Below, in pieces: positions 19,195-31,563 of a stretch of 64,000 bases of DNA; the stretch's first letter is position 1; each line of letters starts with the position of its first letter. Made by a program: the position numbers and the translations under genes. This DNA comes from Tiliqua scincoides (Eukaryota > Chordata > Lepidosauria > Squamata > Scincidae), in assembly GCF_035046505.1 (NCBI RefSeq), contig NC_089823.1, positions 31,172,388-31,236,387 on the forward strand. The letters run 5' to 3'. The notes below the pieces were generated by a model. It was not told the DNA's origin. It was given only the letters and a program-made list of their open reading frames with translations, and ran no database searches.

Positions 19195-21741
19195 TTTCCT
19201 CCCCCCCCCCCCCCAATCTGCATGTTTGCTAGCCTCAGGAGTAGTGCAACAGCTGAGTTATGCAGTGGGCACCAGCTATCCTGCCAAATAATCCTTTTAG
19301 CTAAATCATCCCATTTGGTCTTCCTATCTCCAAGTTTACAAGTACTTAGATCTATAAAATAACATTTTTATTGCTAGAGTTATATACGCAGAGTCTTGCC
19401 AACAAGCAATTCCCCATCAGTACATTATTGGCAGATGTGGAGGCAGAGAAAGAGACAGAAAATCACACTGTGTGCTGTCGTGTGCCATTTTCAGACAAAT
19501 TAAATAAGCTTATTTTATACACTCCTGTAGGTATGTGCAACATGTGCACCCAGAAATCACTGACAAAGCTAGGACCAAGGAGAAGATATAATTTCACATG
19601 ACATGATCTTTTTAAAAATAATATTTCATTAATATGTTAATTCTATGCGTTTAGTTTTTTTAATGTTCCATCACTCATCATTTCTCCCCACCGAGATTAA
19701 AAGCAGCAGATTCCTCACATCAGAAATTCATTCAGGACAATTTGATCACAGTGAACTCTACAATAGACACTATAACTGTCCGCTTTTCTACCTTGGGGCC
19801 CAGGGCCCCTGAGGATGTCAACGTTCACACCAATTTTTCTGCTCCCTCACACATCAGCCCACCATTCATCAGAGGTCCCCCTTTCCAATCCCTCTTAGAG
19901 GCAAACCCTGCCTTTCAAGGCCTCTGAGAATGCCCTTGGGAAGGAGGTTGCACTCCTTTGTATCCTCTTCCTGGGCTGCTCCTCCAGTCACTGGACTTGT
20001 CCCTTGAGTCTCCCAGAACTCAGTGGTCTGTCAACCCTCCAGTTGGAGACTGTCCTCCTCATTTGCTTCTTCCCATGAATAATGGGAAGACCTGTCTCTT
20101 CCTTCCTCCTTTCCTCTCCTAATACCCCCTCTCTTGCTTCTTGGTCCTCCACCCCATTTCCTCTGAACACTGCCTGTCTAGGCTGTCAGCTGCTACTCAT
20201 TCCTGCTATCTGCCCAGTTCTCATGGACTGCTCATACAGGTGAGGCCACCTCAGCTTGATGCTGCTGGTGTCCAGGTCTTCTAGCTGGAGAGCTCCAGCC
20301 CTCATCTGAGAGACACTCAGCCTTGCCCTAAGGCTGCAACAGCCATAATTGCAGGGCTGTTTAGCTCTCTTCTGTGGGAGATAGGGTGGAGCCATGCTGT
20401 CCCTGGTGCTTGCCAGCTCACGGCTGCTCCTCACCCCATCAGAGGTTGTTGTGCTGACTCTCATCACCCCTCGGTAAGCTGACCCCTGCAAGATATAAAT
20501 ACCCTTCCCTATAGCAGTTTTCTGTAGCGAATAGTGTGACCTGTTTGCTCACTTTTCTCCAGAAGGCCCTCTTGCCCTATTCTTCATAGTACCATCTGCT
20601 AAGGCAAACAGAAATTGGGGTATCTATGAGCTTTCCACGGTTAGTGCTTCTGTCCCAGCCTTAAGAATATTGTCTGATGGAAGACATAGGGCTAAAGAAC
20701 AGTTCCTATTCCCTGCTATGCTGTTCACCAAGACAGGAAATGCCACAGCCTCGTAGTAGGTGGCCTTTCCAGAACATTCCAGGACTGATGTCCGCTGAGA
20801 GAAACTGGGGCTGGAACAGCTGTGATCCTCCACCCTCATCAGACCTTTCACATGTGCCTCCTGCTGGGGAAAGGCATCCATTTGACCTTTCCGCAGTTGG
20901 CATTCCCTCATCATTCCCTATGCAGCAACTCTTGTAAGGTGGAAGTTACACATGTCAACATCTGCCTCATAACATGTGAATTGTGCGGAGCCCTGAGCTC
21001 CCTGTTTCTGTCTCACTGAGGGAGACATGACCTTCATTATAATGATACAGCTGACATTTTCCCTATGACACTTATTGTAACATCATCGCTTCCTGTCAGC
21101 ATCTGTGGCTTATCAGGCAGCTTGTTCAAGCAATCTGGAGTTGTGATGAAACTGTCCAGGAGGCAGGAAGCTGAAGCAGGCAGGGGGGGAACTCGGGTGG
21201 AGCAGGGGGGGGGGGGTGACTGCACTTCTTTCAATACCAGGACACTAAGACTGTAAGAGCTGAATCTAATTGAATCTCGTCCTCCTTTCTCTGTTTCTTT
21301 CTATGTCTTTCTGGCTGAGAATTTTTGAGAGCAAATCACACTCGCAGCCCGTACACCTGATAACAGGTTCATCCCAAAGGCTTAGCAACTATTCAAATTA
21401 TGATGTCAACAGAATTATGATGTCAACAGAAATGCTCAAAATTGCCCTAGGCTGGTTGCCTACTGCTAGTCAAATTGGCCTTTTTCCTGCCAAACTCAAG
21501 AGAGCATTGAAGTTAAAATCTGACATTGTTTCCAAAGGCTTCTTGGAGTATGTTCGTGAGCATATCCAGCACATTGCTTTCACACAATCCATATTTTTTC
21601 ACACTGTCCAAATTTGTATGGGAGTTTCTCCATACAGTTAAGAGATTTCTGCAGCCCAGATCCTGTTTTAAGGCAGAGTAGGTCCTGGGCAATGTCCTCT
21701 GTGGGTTCCATCCTTGTAGTTAGTCTGTAGTTACCTTAGTA
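19195..21741. other. no gene recognised; 2.5 kb of single-copy-like sequence
   Basis: A C run lies at about 19201-19214 and a G run at about 21208-21217. The part at 20180-21260 is GC-richer, with open frames on both strands (20186-20491, 20677-20937) that show no domain. A TATAAATA string at 20494-20501 is not supported by any other promoter feature. Confidence 0.45.
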
Positions 21742-21960
21742 CAGTCATTTTCAACTGCTGTGCCATGACACACTAGTGGGCCATGAATGGGCTGCAGGGG
21801 TGTCGTGGGAGGATCATCTATTAGTAGGGGCATTGGGAGATGTGAGCCCCCTGTTGGTAGTACAGTGTGCTTTGTCAACTGTCAAAAGACTGATGGTGTG
21901 CCTTGACAATTTTAGTACCTTCTCAGTGTGCCATGAGACGAAAAAGATTGAAAATCACTG
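21742..21960. mobile_element. hAT MITE, 219 bp
   Basis: The left end CAGTCATTTTCAACTGCTGT pairs with the right end AAAAGATTGAAAATCACTG. Flanking octamers CCTTAGTA (21734-21741) and CCCTAGCA (21961-21968) agree at six of eight positions, as for an aged hAT duplication. The interior has repeated GTGTGCC motifs shared with 26143-26357. Confidence 0.8.
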
Positions 21961-22265
21961 CCCTAGCATATGAAAGAATTTCTATTAGCAGCAGTGGTGA
22001 CAACATCAAAGCTCTCCTTATGTGCCCCCCTCCACTTTTTCCCCTTTCTGACACCAAAAGGACTAAAAATACCTCCTCCTTTCCTCTCAACCCATTCAAA
22101 AATGGGAGGTTGCTCCCTGAGATGACTGTGTCAGCATCTTCAGTGAGTCCAGGCTTCCACCCCAGCATTCCCCATACAGTAATTTCATTCTGCTCCCTCC
22201 CCAAAGTCTCATGGGTGTAGAGGATGACCAACTGGTGGACTCTCAGCATGCCTTACACTATAAGG

Positions 22266-22624
22266 CAGTGGTTCTCACACATTTAGCACCAGAACCCACT
22301 TTTTAGAATGAGAATCTGTTAGGACACACCGGAAGGGATGTCATGACTGGAAATGACATAATCAAGCAGGAAATTTTTAACAATCGTAGGTTGCAATCCT
22401 ACCCACGCTTACTCAGGAGTAAGTCCCATGGACTATCATTGTTAAAAGCATATACATACTAGCCTGTTAAAAGTACGGATCTGTCACATTTCCCCAAACG
22501 CAGTCACATACCATGGAAGCATCAAATCTAATATGTTAACAATAAAATATTGAAATGAATGACTCACCTGAAATTGGCTTGCGACCCACCTAGTGGGTCC
22601 CAACCCACTGTCTGAGAAACTCTA
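22266..22624. mobile_element. hAT element, 359 bp
   Basis: The left end CAGTGGTTCTCACACATTTA pairs with TGAGAAACTCTA at the right. The interior contains GCGACCCACCTAGTGGGTCC near the right end and, at 22388-22440, a segment (TTGCAATCCTACCCACGCTT, GGAGTAAGTCCCATGGACTA) related to the short hairpin MITE. No matching octamers are visible now, so the copy is aged or the ends are imprecise. Confidence 0.7.
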
Positions 22625-22632
22625 CCTTACAT

Positions 22633-23515
22633 AATTCTGGTAATGTGCACGGATTCTTCCTAAATGCATCAGGCATCAAATTACCCCTTGGACCATGAGT
22701 TCTGCTTTCTTTGTGAATTAGCATTGCTCCCAGGACTACGAATGTGACTGATATGAAGAGTATTGTGATTCACATGTACTTTGTAGAGAACCCCATTCAC
22801 ATTTGCCCAAGCTAATGAAATTCTAGTGTACTTCCCCAGATAGATAATAAATGCATTTCCTCCAGCTGTAACTATGGAACTATGTAACAGATTCAACACC
22901 TATTTTCTCACTGTGAGCACAGGCCACTGGAGTAGACACTTATTTTGTAGCTCTTTGGTAGGTCTAATTTTATCTGTCTTGGAAGAAGAATTTCATAACC
23001 TTGCTGATGCCCAGAGAATTTTCAAATTCAGTCACTTTAGAATCTTGATAATTAGCATTTTAGCAACACTTGTACTAACTGCAAATGCGCATTAAAGAAG
23101 ATGCCCTTTTTTTAAGTCACACATTCTTTAGCAGGGAAGGTATTTCATCTTATGTACATATGATTTCCTTAAGACCTAAAAGTTAACTATTTTGTTTTGT
23201 CAAATATTTGAAGATGTGGACAGGACTCATTTGGGCTGTGATGTTTGGGCAAATGGCTTAGACTAGAGGCAATGTTCATTCTTGTTATATCACGAGAGTT
23301 ATAAAATCCCAACTTTTGATGTGGAAAAAAATTGTCATTGAAATGATCAGTTTAAACTTAATAGTGTCATGGTACAGTTTTAGGAGACTCAGGAGAAAAG
23401 TAAATATACTGAAAAATAAAAGCACTTTCTATATTGGATGACAGCAAAGAGTAACATTAGAGTTCAATGCAATGTTCATGGCATGTACTCAGTATGGCAT
23501 TAACTCAGTATGTAG
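22633..23515. other. no gene recognised
   Basis: This is AT-rich unannotated sequence with no repeat family recognised. Confidence 0.45.
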
Positions 23516-23518
23516 CAT

Positions 23519-23720
23519 ACAGCCCAATTCTAAGCGGGCTGCTTGTCCCGCAGTATATTGATACCTTAGAGGTCACCACTATTGTCGTCAGTGGTCGTCA
23601 GGGCAGGGAGGCAGCCAGAAGTCTCCTTGAAGTAAGAGAACTAACCTTGTGTAGAGCCCCAGCCTGCCCAATGGGGCTTTTTGGAGTAGGGCTAGCTGAA
23701 ATGCTGGCACAGAAATGAGT
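23519..23720. mobile_element. TA-type MITE, left part
   Basis: The start CAGCCCAATTCTAAGCGG is the left end of the MITE family. GGGAGGCAGCCAGAAGTCTC, followed by AGTAAGAGAACTAACC, aligns with GGGAGGTAGCCGGAAGTCTC and AGGTAAGGAAACTCTCC in the nested MITE at 12576-12968. The right end is not found. Confidence 0.5.
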
Positions 23721-25192
23721 AGGCCCATGTAGGGCTTTCAGACTTAGGACGGGGATTAGGACATGGCAGAGGCCCTGATTATGAGAATCAAGCAAGGATT
23801 TCTAGCCCTTGTTGTCCAAGAAATCTTGCAAATGTCTGGCACCTAAAAAGCAACCTAAGGCAGATTCTAATTATCATGGATAATGCCCATAAAGTGAGAA
23901 ATTTCTGCCAATAAATCAGGCTTAGATAATCTCCTCTTGTGTGGCCACTCAGGGTCAGGGCTGTTCAGGCACATGCTGGTAGCCAGGAGAAGCTCAGAGG
24001 AGATCAACGCAGAGATAATTACAAGGCACTTAGTTTCCAAGGCAACCAGGCTTCAGAAAAAAGTAAGCCAGGGCTCAACACTTGCATTTAAATCAAGCAA
24101 GCCTCATTTTCTTTGGCAAGATTACACCTGACCTTTCTGCACCCTCCTTCCATTTTGCAAATGTTTGGTAGAAGTCTGGTTTTTTAACCACCGGAATGTA
24201 ATCCTCATTTCCAGCTGAAACAAAGTCAGATGCTCCAGTTCAGTGCATCATTAGTTAAGAATAACATCCATAGAAAGCAATTGATCTACTTCTGAGTAAA
24301 TTGGGTTGCAAGCTGTGCTTGCTCACTCTCTTTTCTTGTTGCTTGTCTCTCCACTGTGAATTGAATTGCACAGTCCTAGTTATGTGTTGTTTGTTATATG
24401 TAGAGCCTCTGGCTTAACACACCAGGTACCTTAAAAATTGATTAATGGTTCTATTGTTATGTTCTTTATAGTGTTCTTACTCTGATAGTGTTTACAAAAA
24501 GGTTGTGAAGATCAGAATTTTAAAAGTTAATGAATAAAAATGCATCTTAGGATCTTTTACTATATTTTTTTAATAAATTAGAGACTGTACAGTTCTTCAG
24601 TAACAACTACTGGCCTATTTTTCAGGATCTGGCCTCTGGTGAAATCAGATAAAGCTATAGTCAGATATTCCCCCAAGTTTAACCCACCGGACTTATCCAA
24701 GGGTCATAGAAAATTCCATATTTTTTGGTTCAAAACCTGCCCTTGACTTATCTGTGAAATCAACTTATGCTCTAGTATCTGTGGTGGACAAATGTCACTC
24801 ATTTATTGTTTTCTATTTGGGCTGCAAAAAGAGTGCTTTTTGCAAGTCCCCTCCTTCTCAGCTTGTTCACTGGATGTTAAACTCACCAATCAGCTGCTAT
24901 TTTGGTGCATATTTTTTCCAAACTGGTTCTTTCTTGGCAGTTATTTGAAGATCATTTGGGGCACACGTCTGTATCTTGCTACGTAGCCAAGCACACTTGG
25001 TTATGTTCTGGTGTCATTCAGCCACCACTTCCTGGAACAGCATTGCTCTCACTCTGATTGGTCTTTCATCCATTTTCACCACATAGTAACATCTGAAGAA
25101 AAAAAGATCAGGAGGGATACTTTTCACCTTTGCCAAAAGCTTTCACAAAAATGTCCTATGTTTGGCTCAGAGCGATTGCGCTGGGCCAGCAT
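23721..25192. other. no gene recognised
   Basis: This stretch is unannotated. Positions 24270-24320 (CTACTTCTGAGTAAATTGGG) may be a fragment of the short hairpin MITE. Confidence 0.4.
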
Positions 25193-25420
25193 AAGTCCCT
25201 TGCAGCAGACTGGGAGTGTCACACTGTAAGGCATGTCTGTGATGCCGGAGAAGGATGCATACTGCCCTGCTCCTTCCAGATCCAACGACAGAGGTGGTAA
25301 GGAAGCACAGGCCTGGGAGGCCAACATGGGGGATTGGGGAGGGCAGGGGGAGGGCAGAACAAGGGCAGTTTTGGATTGGGAATGGGGTGTGGGAAGGGGG
25401 TGGGACCGGCTTTGTCACTT
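25193..25420. mobile_element. fragment related to the long TA-type MITE
   Basis: GGTGGTAAGGAAGCACAGGC and the G-rich stretch with GGCAGTTTTGGATTGGGAAT resemble segments of the MITE-like sequence at 38086-38200. No ends are seen. The assignment is weak. Confidence 0.35.
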
Positions 25421-25555
25421 GACAAAAAAAAATGAATGGTCCAAGACGCTGAGCCTGGTCAACCTAGGGCAGTTCAGATACTGGTGGATCAGAGGCATTG
25501 CTGACTGATTTCCTAGGGCCACAAGGTTCCTGTTTGTCTATCTAAGCATCTATTG

Positions 25556-25700
25556 CACTGTTTCTCAAACTGTAGGTTGGGATCTGCTAGGTGGGTTGAG
25601 AGCCATTTCAGGTGGGTTCCCATTCATTTCAATATTTTATTTTTAGTATATTAGACTTGATGCCGAAATGTCATGACTGCTGTTGCAGTTCCATACCCAA
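25556..25700. mobile_element. hAT fragment, one end
   Basis: CACTGTTTCTCAAACTGTAG, followed by GGTGGGTTGAGAGCCATTTC and an AATATTTTATTTTTAGTATA segment, is the complement of the right part of the hAT at 22266-22624. The other end is not recognised. Confidence 0.6.
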
Positions 25701-26134
25701 TTCAGTGTGCTGATTAACATCTTAAGAACCAGATAGGCCTTGCTATAGCTGGGGGGAAATCTCCTCTCATGTGATTTCTCAGGTTTTTAAGATCTCATAG
25801 GGGAGAATCTAGGTTCAGATACCTTCTTTGTGAGAAGTAAACTCTAACAGTGCCTGGAAATGGATATTTTGGTGGTGTTCACCAATAGCTGAAAAACCTT
25901 ACAGCCCTGCTGGATCACACCGATGGGCCATCTAATCCAGAAGCCCAGTTGCCCAGCCTCAGCCCCAACCACAGTAGTCAACCAAATTCTCCCAGAAAGC
26001 CTGTAGATAGAACATGAAGTGCTGCTATCCCCCAGTGGCTGGTATTCAGTGGCATAACACAGTAGATCAGGAAATTCCATTTAATTAACATGACCAAGGC
26101 AGGAGCTACAGATAGACCTATTTTGCCTGAGTTT
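25701..26134. other. no gene recognised
   Basis: This stretch is unannotated. TACAGCCCTGCTGGATCACA, followed by GATGGGCCATCTAATCCAG, at about 25900-25940 resembles the complement of a CR1 3' UTR and may be a short CR1 fragment. Confidence 0.4.
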
Positions 26135-26142
26135 GTCTAGTC

Positions 26143-26357
26143 CAGTGATTTTCAACCAGTGTGCCGTGAATGGTCTGCAAGTGTGCCATGGGAGTTTGGG
26201 GAGGGTAATTTACCAGTAAAGGCCATTGGGGATGTGAGGCCCCCACCACCAACATAGTGTGCCTTGTCAACAGCAAAAAATAAAAAATGATGGTGTGCCT
26301 TTACAATTGTCGCACCTTGTCAGTGTGCCATGAGACCAAAAAGGCTGAAAATCACTG
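26143..26357. mobile_element. hAT MITE, 215 bp
   Basis: The inverted ends are CAGTGATTTTCAACCAGTGT and AAAGGCTGAAAATCACTG. Flanking octamers GTCTAGTC (26135-26142) and GTCTAATT (26358-26365) agree at six of eight positions. It is closely related to 21742-21960. Confidence 0.82.
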
Positions 26358-26644
26358 GTCTAATTCTAAGGATGTCTAACAAGCAACCTCCTGACTTTGC
26401 AATACAAATCCTGGTCTATGGCTTTTGTGTCGTTTTTACCTTTTCTTTACTCTGGCAGTTTAAATTCATGGGTAGTGGAAATATTATCTTCCCCCTCCCC
26501 CACTATTTTGCTTGTTTTTATCATTTGCTTATTTTATCACCGTTTCACAGTTGTGTCATTGTACGTTGACTTGAGTGGCTTTGCAGACAGAAAGGGAAAT
26601 AATAAATTTTATCAGTGTCTCTCTGTATGAATCTGCCCATCAAC

Positions 26645-27065
26645 ATCAGAGCCCTGCTCCGGGTTCTCTGTCACTCTGAACCTCATTTGGGGAGGAGGAA
26701 ATGAGATGTGTGACATGTGACAGGGCCCTTTCAGTCACAGCCCCCCTGGTTGTTGGAACTGCCTCTCCCTTGGGGGATGCCTGACCCCCTCATTGACAGT
26801 TTTTTGCCTCCTTGTCAAAATGTTTCTGTTTAGGCAAGCATTTCAGTTAATGCCCCTCAATATTATTTGACATTTTTCTGTATACTCCATTGGTTTTAAC
26901 TTGAGAACCCTTGAACTGATTTTATTATTTAATGTTTTATTACTGTTTCTTTCAGTTTAAAAAAAAAATTATTGATTATTGTATTTCTTATTGCATTGTA
27001 AGCTGTTTTGAGAGCCTCTTTGGGGCCACAAAGGCAGGATAAATATCTCCAATTAAATACATGAA
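26645..27065 (+). repeat. L2-like LINE 3' end relic
   Basis: The order of blocks fits the end of an L2-type LINE. A decayed ORF end comes first (GGCCCTTTCAGTCACAGCCC, then GTTGTTGGAACTGCCTCTCC, then TTTAGGCAAGCATTTCAG). A T-rich 3' UTR follows, with the tail TTGTAAGCTGTTTTGAGAGC and AAAGGCAGGATAAATATC. The reading frame is broken. I assign the clade by recall only. Confidence 0.5.
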
Positions 27066-28478
27066 TCAAACAAAGCAGAGTTATATAAAATTAAGAAAAA
27101 GCTGGAATATTAAATATTCCACTAATTTTGCATAATTTCAAATGGTGAATGGGAGGTGTGAGTTGTTTTTTTTTAAAGTTCTCAGTGAACTCTCAGGCCA
27201 TGTCTATGTAATAACAATTTGCAGTTGGAATGTAACAGGAATATACTGTAATGTGGTCATGGCTGATTCAGCTACAGAGCTATTTATTGGACTGCAATTG
27301 ATTGCTTGAGACTTGATCAGTGCTTAAGAAAGAAAATTTGACTTAAATCGTGGAATCTTGGGCAATGGGCAAGGCTGGGGAACCTGCCATCCGACAATCC
27401 TCTTAACATTTCTAAACTTGGAATTTAAAGTGGCAGTGGGTCAGAAAATGCTCTTTTCATTCTCTCCCTCACTCCACTTGCTGCTTTCTCCTTCCTCTTC
27501 TGCAAGAGGATTTGGGTTTTTTTCCTCTGTATTTTTTTGGGAGGGGAGAACTTGCCTGCAACTGCTCATCAGAGAGAAAGATTAAGCACTGTTATTAATT
27601 ATTCCAGTATTACAGCTTCTGGCAGCCAATATTATTGCTATTCCAGCAGCGAGATTGCCAGCAGCACTTAATCAATGCCACTGCTGGTTGGGTGTTATCA
27701 GTCTGTAACCATGCAGGCACGCTGTATATTATAAAGTTGGACTACCCCATAATAATTGCCTTGCAAAAGTGGGGGATTAGTGTTTGCTAAGTGACAAGCC
27801 TGGCTCAGAACGCAATCATGTCTTTTACTGTAGTATAACAGGAATGATAGCACAGCCACACTTTGGACCACAAATAACTGCAAATTAGCCATTCAGTTGT
27901 AAATGGCCAAAGTGATTACATGAGACCAAGTCCTGGAGGCTGTACATGCAAAATGTAGTTGCAGCTTTCTCCCAAGGAGTACTGCATGCTTTGCAAGGAT
28001 TAACCTTCTTGTTTGCACTACGGTGTCCCTTAGGAAGATCCATCCATTCTTCCTAGAGGATCCCAGCTTACTTCATCAAACATGGCAGGAGCACCACCTT
28101 GCTTGTTCCCTATGGAGAAACCGATAGATAAAGGGTATGGAGGTTTTCATATTCCACGTTACAGATGTTTATTTTAGAGCTGGGCCTGCCTGCCCCAAAC
28201 TAATCAGCATGAGTCCCCCCCCCCCATGGGTCAGCATCAAAGGAACATCAACCATTTTAGTGGCCTTTTGTCACTCCTGTTTCTCCCCCTACCCAAGCTG
28301 AGGGGGAGTTTTATTTGTCAAATCTGCTATTTGTGGGGGGCAAAGTGGCTGAAGGATGAGAAAGAGTGATCATCCACTTCCCAGCTGCCGTTTTCTTTCT
28401 CAGATCCCACTTTCCCTCCATCTTCTTGCCAGACCCAGGTATCTGCTGAACATTTAATTTCACTCCAAGTTGGAGCTC
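27066..28478. other. no gene recognised
   Basis: This stretch is unannotated. A C run lies at 28217-28226. The part at 27590-27700 is free of recognised repeats and might be single-copy, but no function is suggested. Confidence 0.45.
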
Positions 28479-28489
28479 CAAGGTGGGCT

Positions 28490-28641
28490 GGTTGGTTGGC
28501 AACCTTCAGTCTCGAAAGACTATGGTATAAGCCTACAGCATCTGGTATTCCTAGGTGGTCTCCCATCCAAGTACTAACCAGGCCTGACCCTGCTTAGCTT
28601 CCAAGATCAGACGAGATTGGGCATGTGCAGGGTAACAGTTG
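28490..28641 (-). mobile_element. 5S rRNA-headed SINE, copy 1
   Basis: On the minus strand the 5' part is almost a full 5S rRNA gene (TCTGATCTTGGAAGCTAAGC, GGGTCAGGCCTGGTTAGTAC, TTGGATGGGAGACC, ATGCTGTAGGC). It is followed directly by the tail ACCATAGTCTTTCGAGACTG and AAGGTTGCCAAC. CAAGGTGGGCT at 28479-28489 and again at 28642-28652 is a perfect 11-bp target duplication. The internal polymerase III control region of 5S would lie within the head. The tail is identical to the LINE end at 4899-4935 over its core. It is a retroposed SINE, not a 5S gene. Confidence 0.93.
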
Positions 28642-28652
28642 CAAGGTGGGCT

Positions 28653-29216
28653 AAACTTCACAAATCAATTATGTGCTGAAAAGAACCACAGCAGAGCACC
28701 ACCATCCTGTGTTCAATAAGTCTCTTGCAAAAAAAGCTTCAGTGTCACTGCTATGTGGCCTTGCAGTGGCAGCTGAAAGTGGCAGTGGCAGAACTTCAGC
28801 AGTTTTAGCAACTTGATGGCTTCTTGTCAGGCTGTTCTGACTTGGCTTCTGTGTGGTCCTGACCCAGAAGCCTTTGCTGTAAGTCTTGGCCACCAAAAAT
28901 ATGCAACACATGGACACTGAACACCAGACTAGCCGGCTGATAGTCTGATTCATTCCTGTGTCTGGCCACCAGCAGGGGGGACAGACCTCCTGAATATATC
29001 TCAATATGTTAGGCAAATTCCAAATGATTAGAAAACCGCATTTCCATAATGACTTCTCTGTAGCTGATGCTATTTACCTTGCAGAGCTGCCAAAGTTCTA
29101 GGAAGATGTCCCAATCAAGCCAACAGTATTTAAAAGAAATCTGTCTGGGCACAGAAAATGTTTGCTACCATAGCCAGTGTTCCATAGGTTCAGTATAAAT
29201 TTGTGCACAGTTAAGG
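28653..29216. other. no gene recognised
   Basis: This is unannotated sequence with no recognisable family. The open minus-strand frame at 28669-29016 shows no domain. Confidence 0.45.
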
Positions 29217-29290
29217 GGTGGGGGAATATAATTTCTTGATAGAGCACGCGCTTGACATTTTGAAGGTTCTAAGTTTAGTCAATGGAATTG
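29217..29290 (+). repeat. tRNA-derived SINE head fragment
   Basis: GATAGAGCACGCGCTTGACA and GAAGGTTCTAAGTTTAGTC resemble the A-box and B-box region of the tRNA-derived SINE at 41041-41255. The rest of the element is not recognised. Confidence 0.4.
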
Positions 29291-29849
29291 GGACCTTAAG
29301 ACCTTGCAGGGATTTTGCTGATAGAATACACATGACCAGAAGTATACTGAGGCATATATTCAGTACAAAACTGGGATTCCTTTGGCGGAAACTATCCTTC
29401 CTTGATAGCATTATTCTTAATAGAAGCATTGTGCAACCACGTTTCATTTGCTATCTCCCCTTCTGTCAAATTCTGTAGTGTGGATAAAGTGATCTTTGGG
29501 GTTCAGACTGGTTTAGACGAGGTTGCACTCTCTCTCTGAATGTTCAGGTTTGCAGCTTGAACTTGCAAATGGCTGCTCAGGTGTGACTTGAAATGTCTTT
29601 CACCAGCTTCACCTAGTGTGCCAGCATTGGCCCTTCTTGTAAAAACCTGACTGTGCTCAAGTTGTCCATATTTTGGTAAGATCCAAGTTAGATTAGTAGC
29701 ATGAGCTATTCATGAGGATGCTAATGAAGCCTTCTTAGCAACTTCACTTGTCGACAATATGGCATTCTAACTGGGTATTTTAACTGGGGCGCATAAATGT
29801 GATCGTATTTTTGCTAGTGCTTGGCAGCGGTTTGTTTCTAGTCACACTT
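29291..29849. other. no gene recognised
   Basis: This is unannotated sequence without recognised repeats. Confidence 0.4.
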
Positions 29850-30035
29850 CCAAGTGTTGCTTTTGACTTTTAAAGCCCTAAGTAGTTTGCAACCAGGAAA
29901 TTGAAAGGCTGCTCTTTTAGGAACCTGCTTGTATTTGAGCATCACACATTTGGAAAGGCCTTTTTCTCTGCGGGATCCCAGACTTTCAAATGGCCTCTAC
30001 GAGTTCATTTGCGGTTGAGGAAAGTCAGCCATATA
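29850..30035 (+). repeat. L2-like LINE ORF fragment, decayed
   Basis: TTTAAAGCCCTAAGTAGTTT, GCAACCAGGAAATTGAAAGG, TAGGAACCTGCTTGTATTTG and GGAAAGGCCTTTTTCTCTGC keep the order of the C-terminal ORF of L2-type LINEs. No frame is intact. Confidence 0.45.
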
Positions 30036-30215
30036 TGGAGCAGCAGCAGAGTGCTGTGGTTAGAGTGTCAGACTAGAGAAACCCAAGTTCAGACCCCCCC
30101 CCTCAGCCATGAAGCCCCCTGGGTGACATCAGACCAGTTATTATCACTCAGAGTAATGAACATCAAAGAGTTATCATGAGGGTGATATGAGGGAAGAAGA
30201 ACCATTTATTCTGAA
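30036..30215 (+). repeat. MIR-like tRNA-derived SINE
   Basis: The tRNA-like head (GTGCTGTGGTTAGAGTGTCA, GACTAGAG, CCCAAGTTCAGACC) is followed by a CORE-like part (GCCATGAAGCCCCCTGGGTG, ACATCAGACCAGTTATTATC, AGTTATCATGAGGGTGATAT). Its tail is lost. The head joins directly to the L2-like fragment before it. Confidence 0.65.
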
Positions 30216-31394
30216 CTCCGTGGCGGACGTGTCGGTTATATATAAGCCAGCTGTTGGGAGGCACTTGATTTATTATTGGTTGCTGATCTCCATTTATGTT
30301 TATTATATTGCTTGCTATTGAAGTTCATTATTTATTCGTTATTTTTTTGTAATGGCTCATTACTTTGTTTGGTGCCTTGGATGCAAACTTCTAAATAGCT
30401 ACAGTTACTTTAAATAATACATTAATTGAGTAATAAGCAATCCAATTGTCTATACCTTTCCTCTCCTACGCTTGTCTGTGATCTGTTTCTCTGACTGCTG
30501 GCATGAATGGGTTATAAGGAGCTCCACACAGCCCTGTTTGCTTTCCTGACTACCTACCACCCCCACTTTGCAGATTTAATGGAGAGCTAATATTTTTGTC
30601 TGCATCTTCTCCCACACTCCATCCTTTGACTTTTCTGCAAATACTCCCTGTATGCAGGGCTGTTTTAGCAGCATCGATAGCGCATCCTTTACCTGGTCTG
30701 AGCGTAATGGGATGTGACAGCACTAGAGGATGAGAAATTTCCATTATTCTATTAGTCATCCCATTTCTTCAGAGGTTGGGGAAGCTTCCACTTTGCCAGG
30801 ATAGTACCTGTGTATGCTGGGCCCTCCTATGATTGCTCTCTGTCTATCTCATGCATCTAGGTGATTCAGCTGTACTCATCATACCTCTTCGGTCTGTGCA
30901 TTCTGTCAGAAAGATTTTGCAAAGATGAAGGGAAGAGTGAAAAAGTGGTATTGCACTGTCCATTTTCAGAACATCCCTTATAGATTTCTTTTGGCAGAGT
31001 CATGCATGTAAAGTGCTCTGGGAGGTTTAGGCCAAAGATAATAGCATCTATTACCTACCAAAGTTTTCTTATTGCATATATCACTCTATTCACTCTCTGA
31101 TTCTCATTGCCATCATTATTTTGTCTTGTGTGGTTACACCCATTTCTCTGGCTCCCATACAAGAACTTCACAAGGTGATTCAGTAGACAAGTCCTACATT
31201 CTCAACTTGTGACCCACCATGCTGAATGCTACTCACCAGCCACTGAGTCCATGGCTAAATACCAAATGTTAAGGGTGGAATCTGTTCAGCTTGGCAGGTG
31301 GAAAGTTCCTCAGGCCTGCCCTACATGTCTGGAGACAATGCAGAATCAGGCTGCAGCCCAGTACTCAGAAGCAGGGTGAAAGCCTTCAAGCCTA
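30216..31394. other. no gene recognised
   Basis: This is 1.2 kb of unannotated sequence. No repeat or coding signal is recognised. Confidence 0.45.
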
Positions 31395-31480
31395 TGTATG
31401 AAACTGCCTTTTATTCAGTCATGCTATTGGTCCATCTTGCCCAATACAGTATTGTCTACTTTGATTGACTGTATTTCTGG
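31395..31480 (-). repeat. tRNA-derived SINE, 3' half
   Basis: ATGAAACTGCCTTTTATTCA, GTCATGCTATTGGTCCATCT and CAGTATTGTCTACTTTGATT are the complement of the 3' half of the SINE at 41041-41255. Confidence 0.6.
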
Positions 31481-31563
31481 CTAATTGAGTGGAGGCAATA
31501 GGTAAAAGCTCCACCCCCCACCATAGCCCTAATCTGGATTGGCACACAGGCTCCAGTCACACT

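Noticed and set aside
20494-20501. TATAAATA promoter-like string
   Set aside because: There is no downstream gene, no conserved initiator and no other promoter evidence; such strings are common by chance.
20180-21260. Possible exons in a GC-richer stretch
   Set aside because: Open frames on both strands show no domain, and there are no matching splice and frame signals. I could not support a gene.
28522-28641. 5S rRNA gene on the minus strand
   Set aside because: The 5S-like part is followed by a LINE-type tail and flanked by a target duplication, so it is a SINE and not a ribosomal gene. The same holds for 36136-36253.
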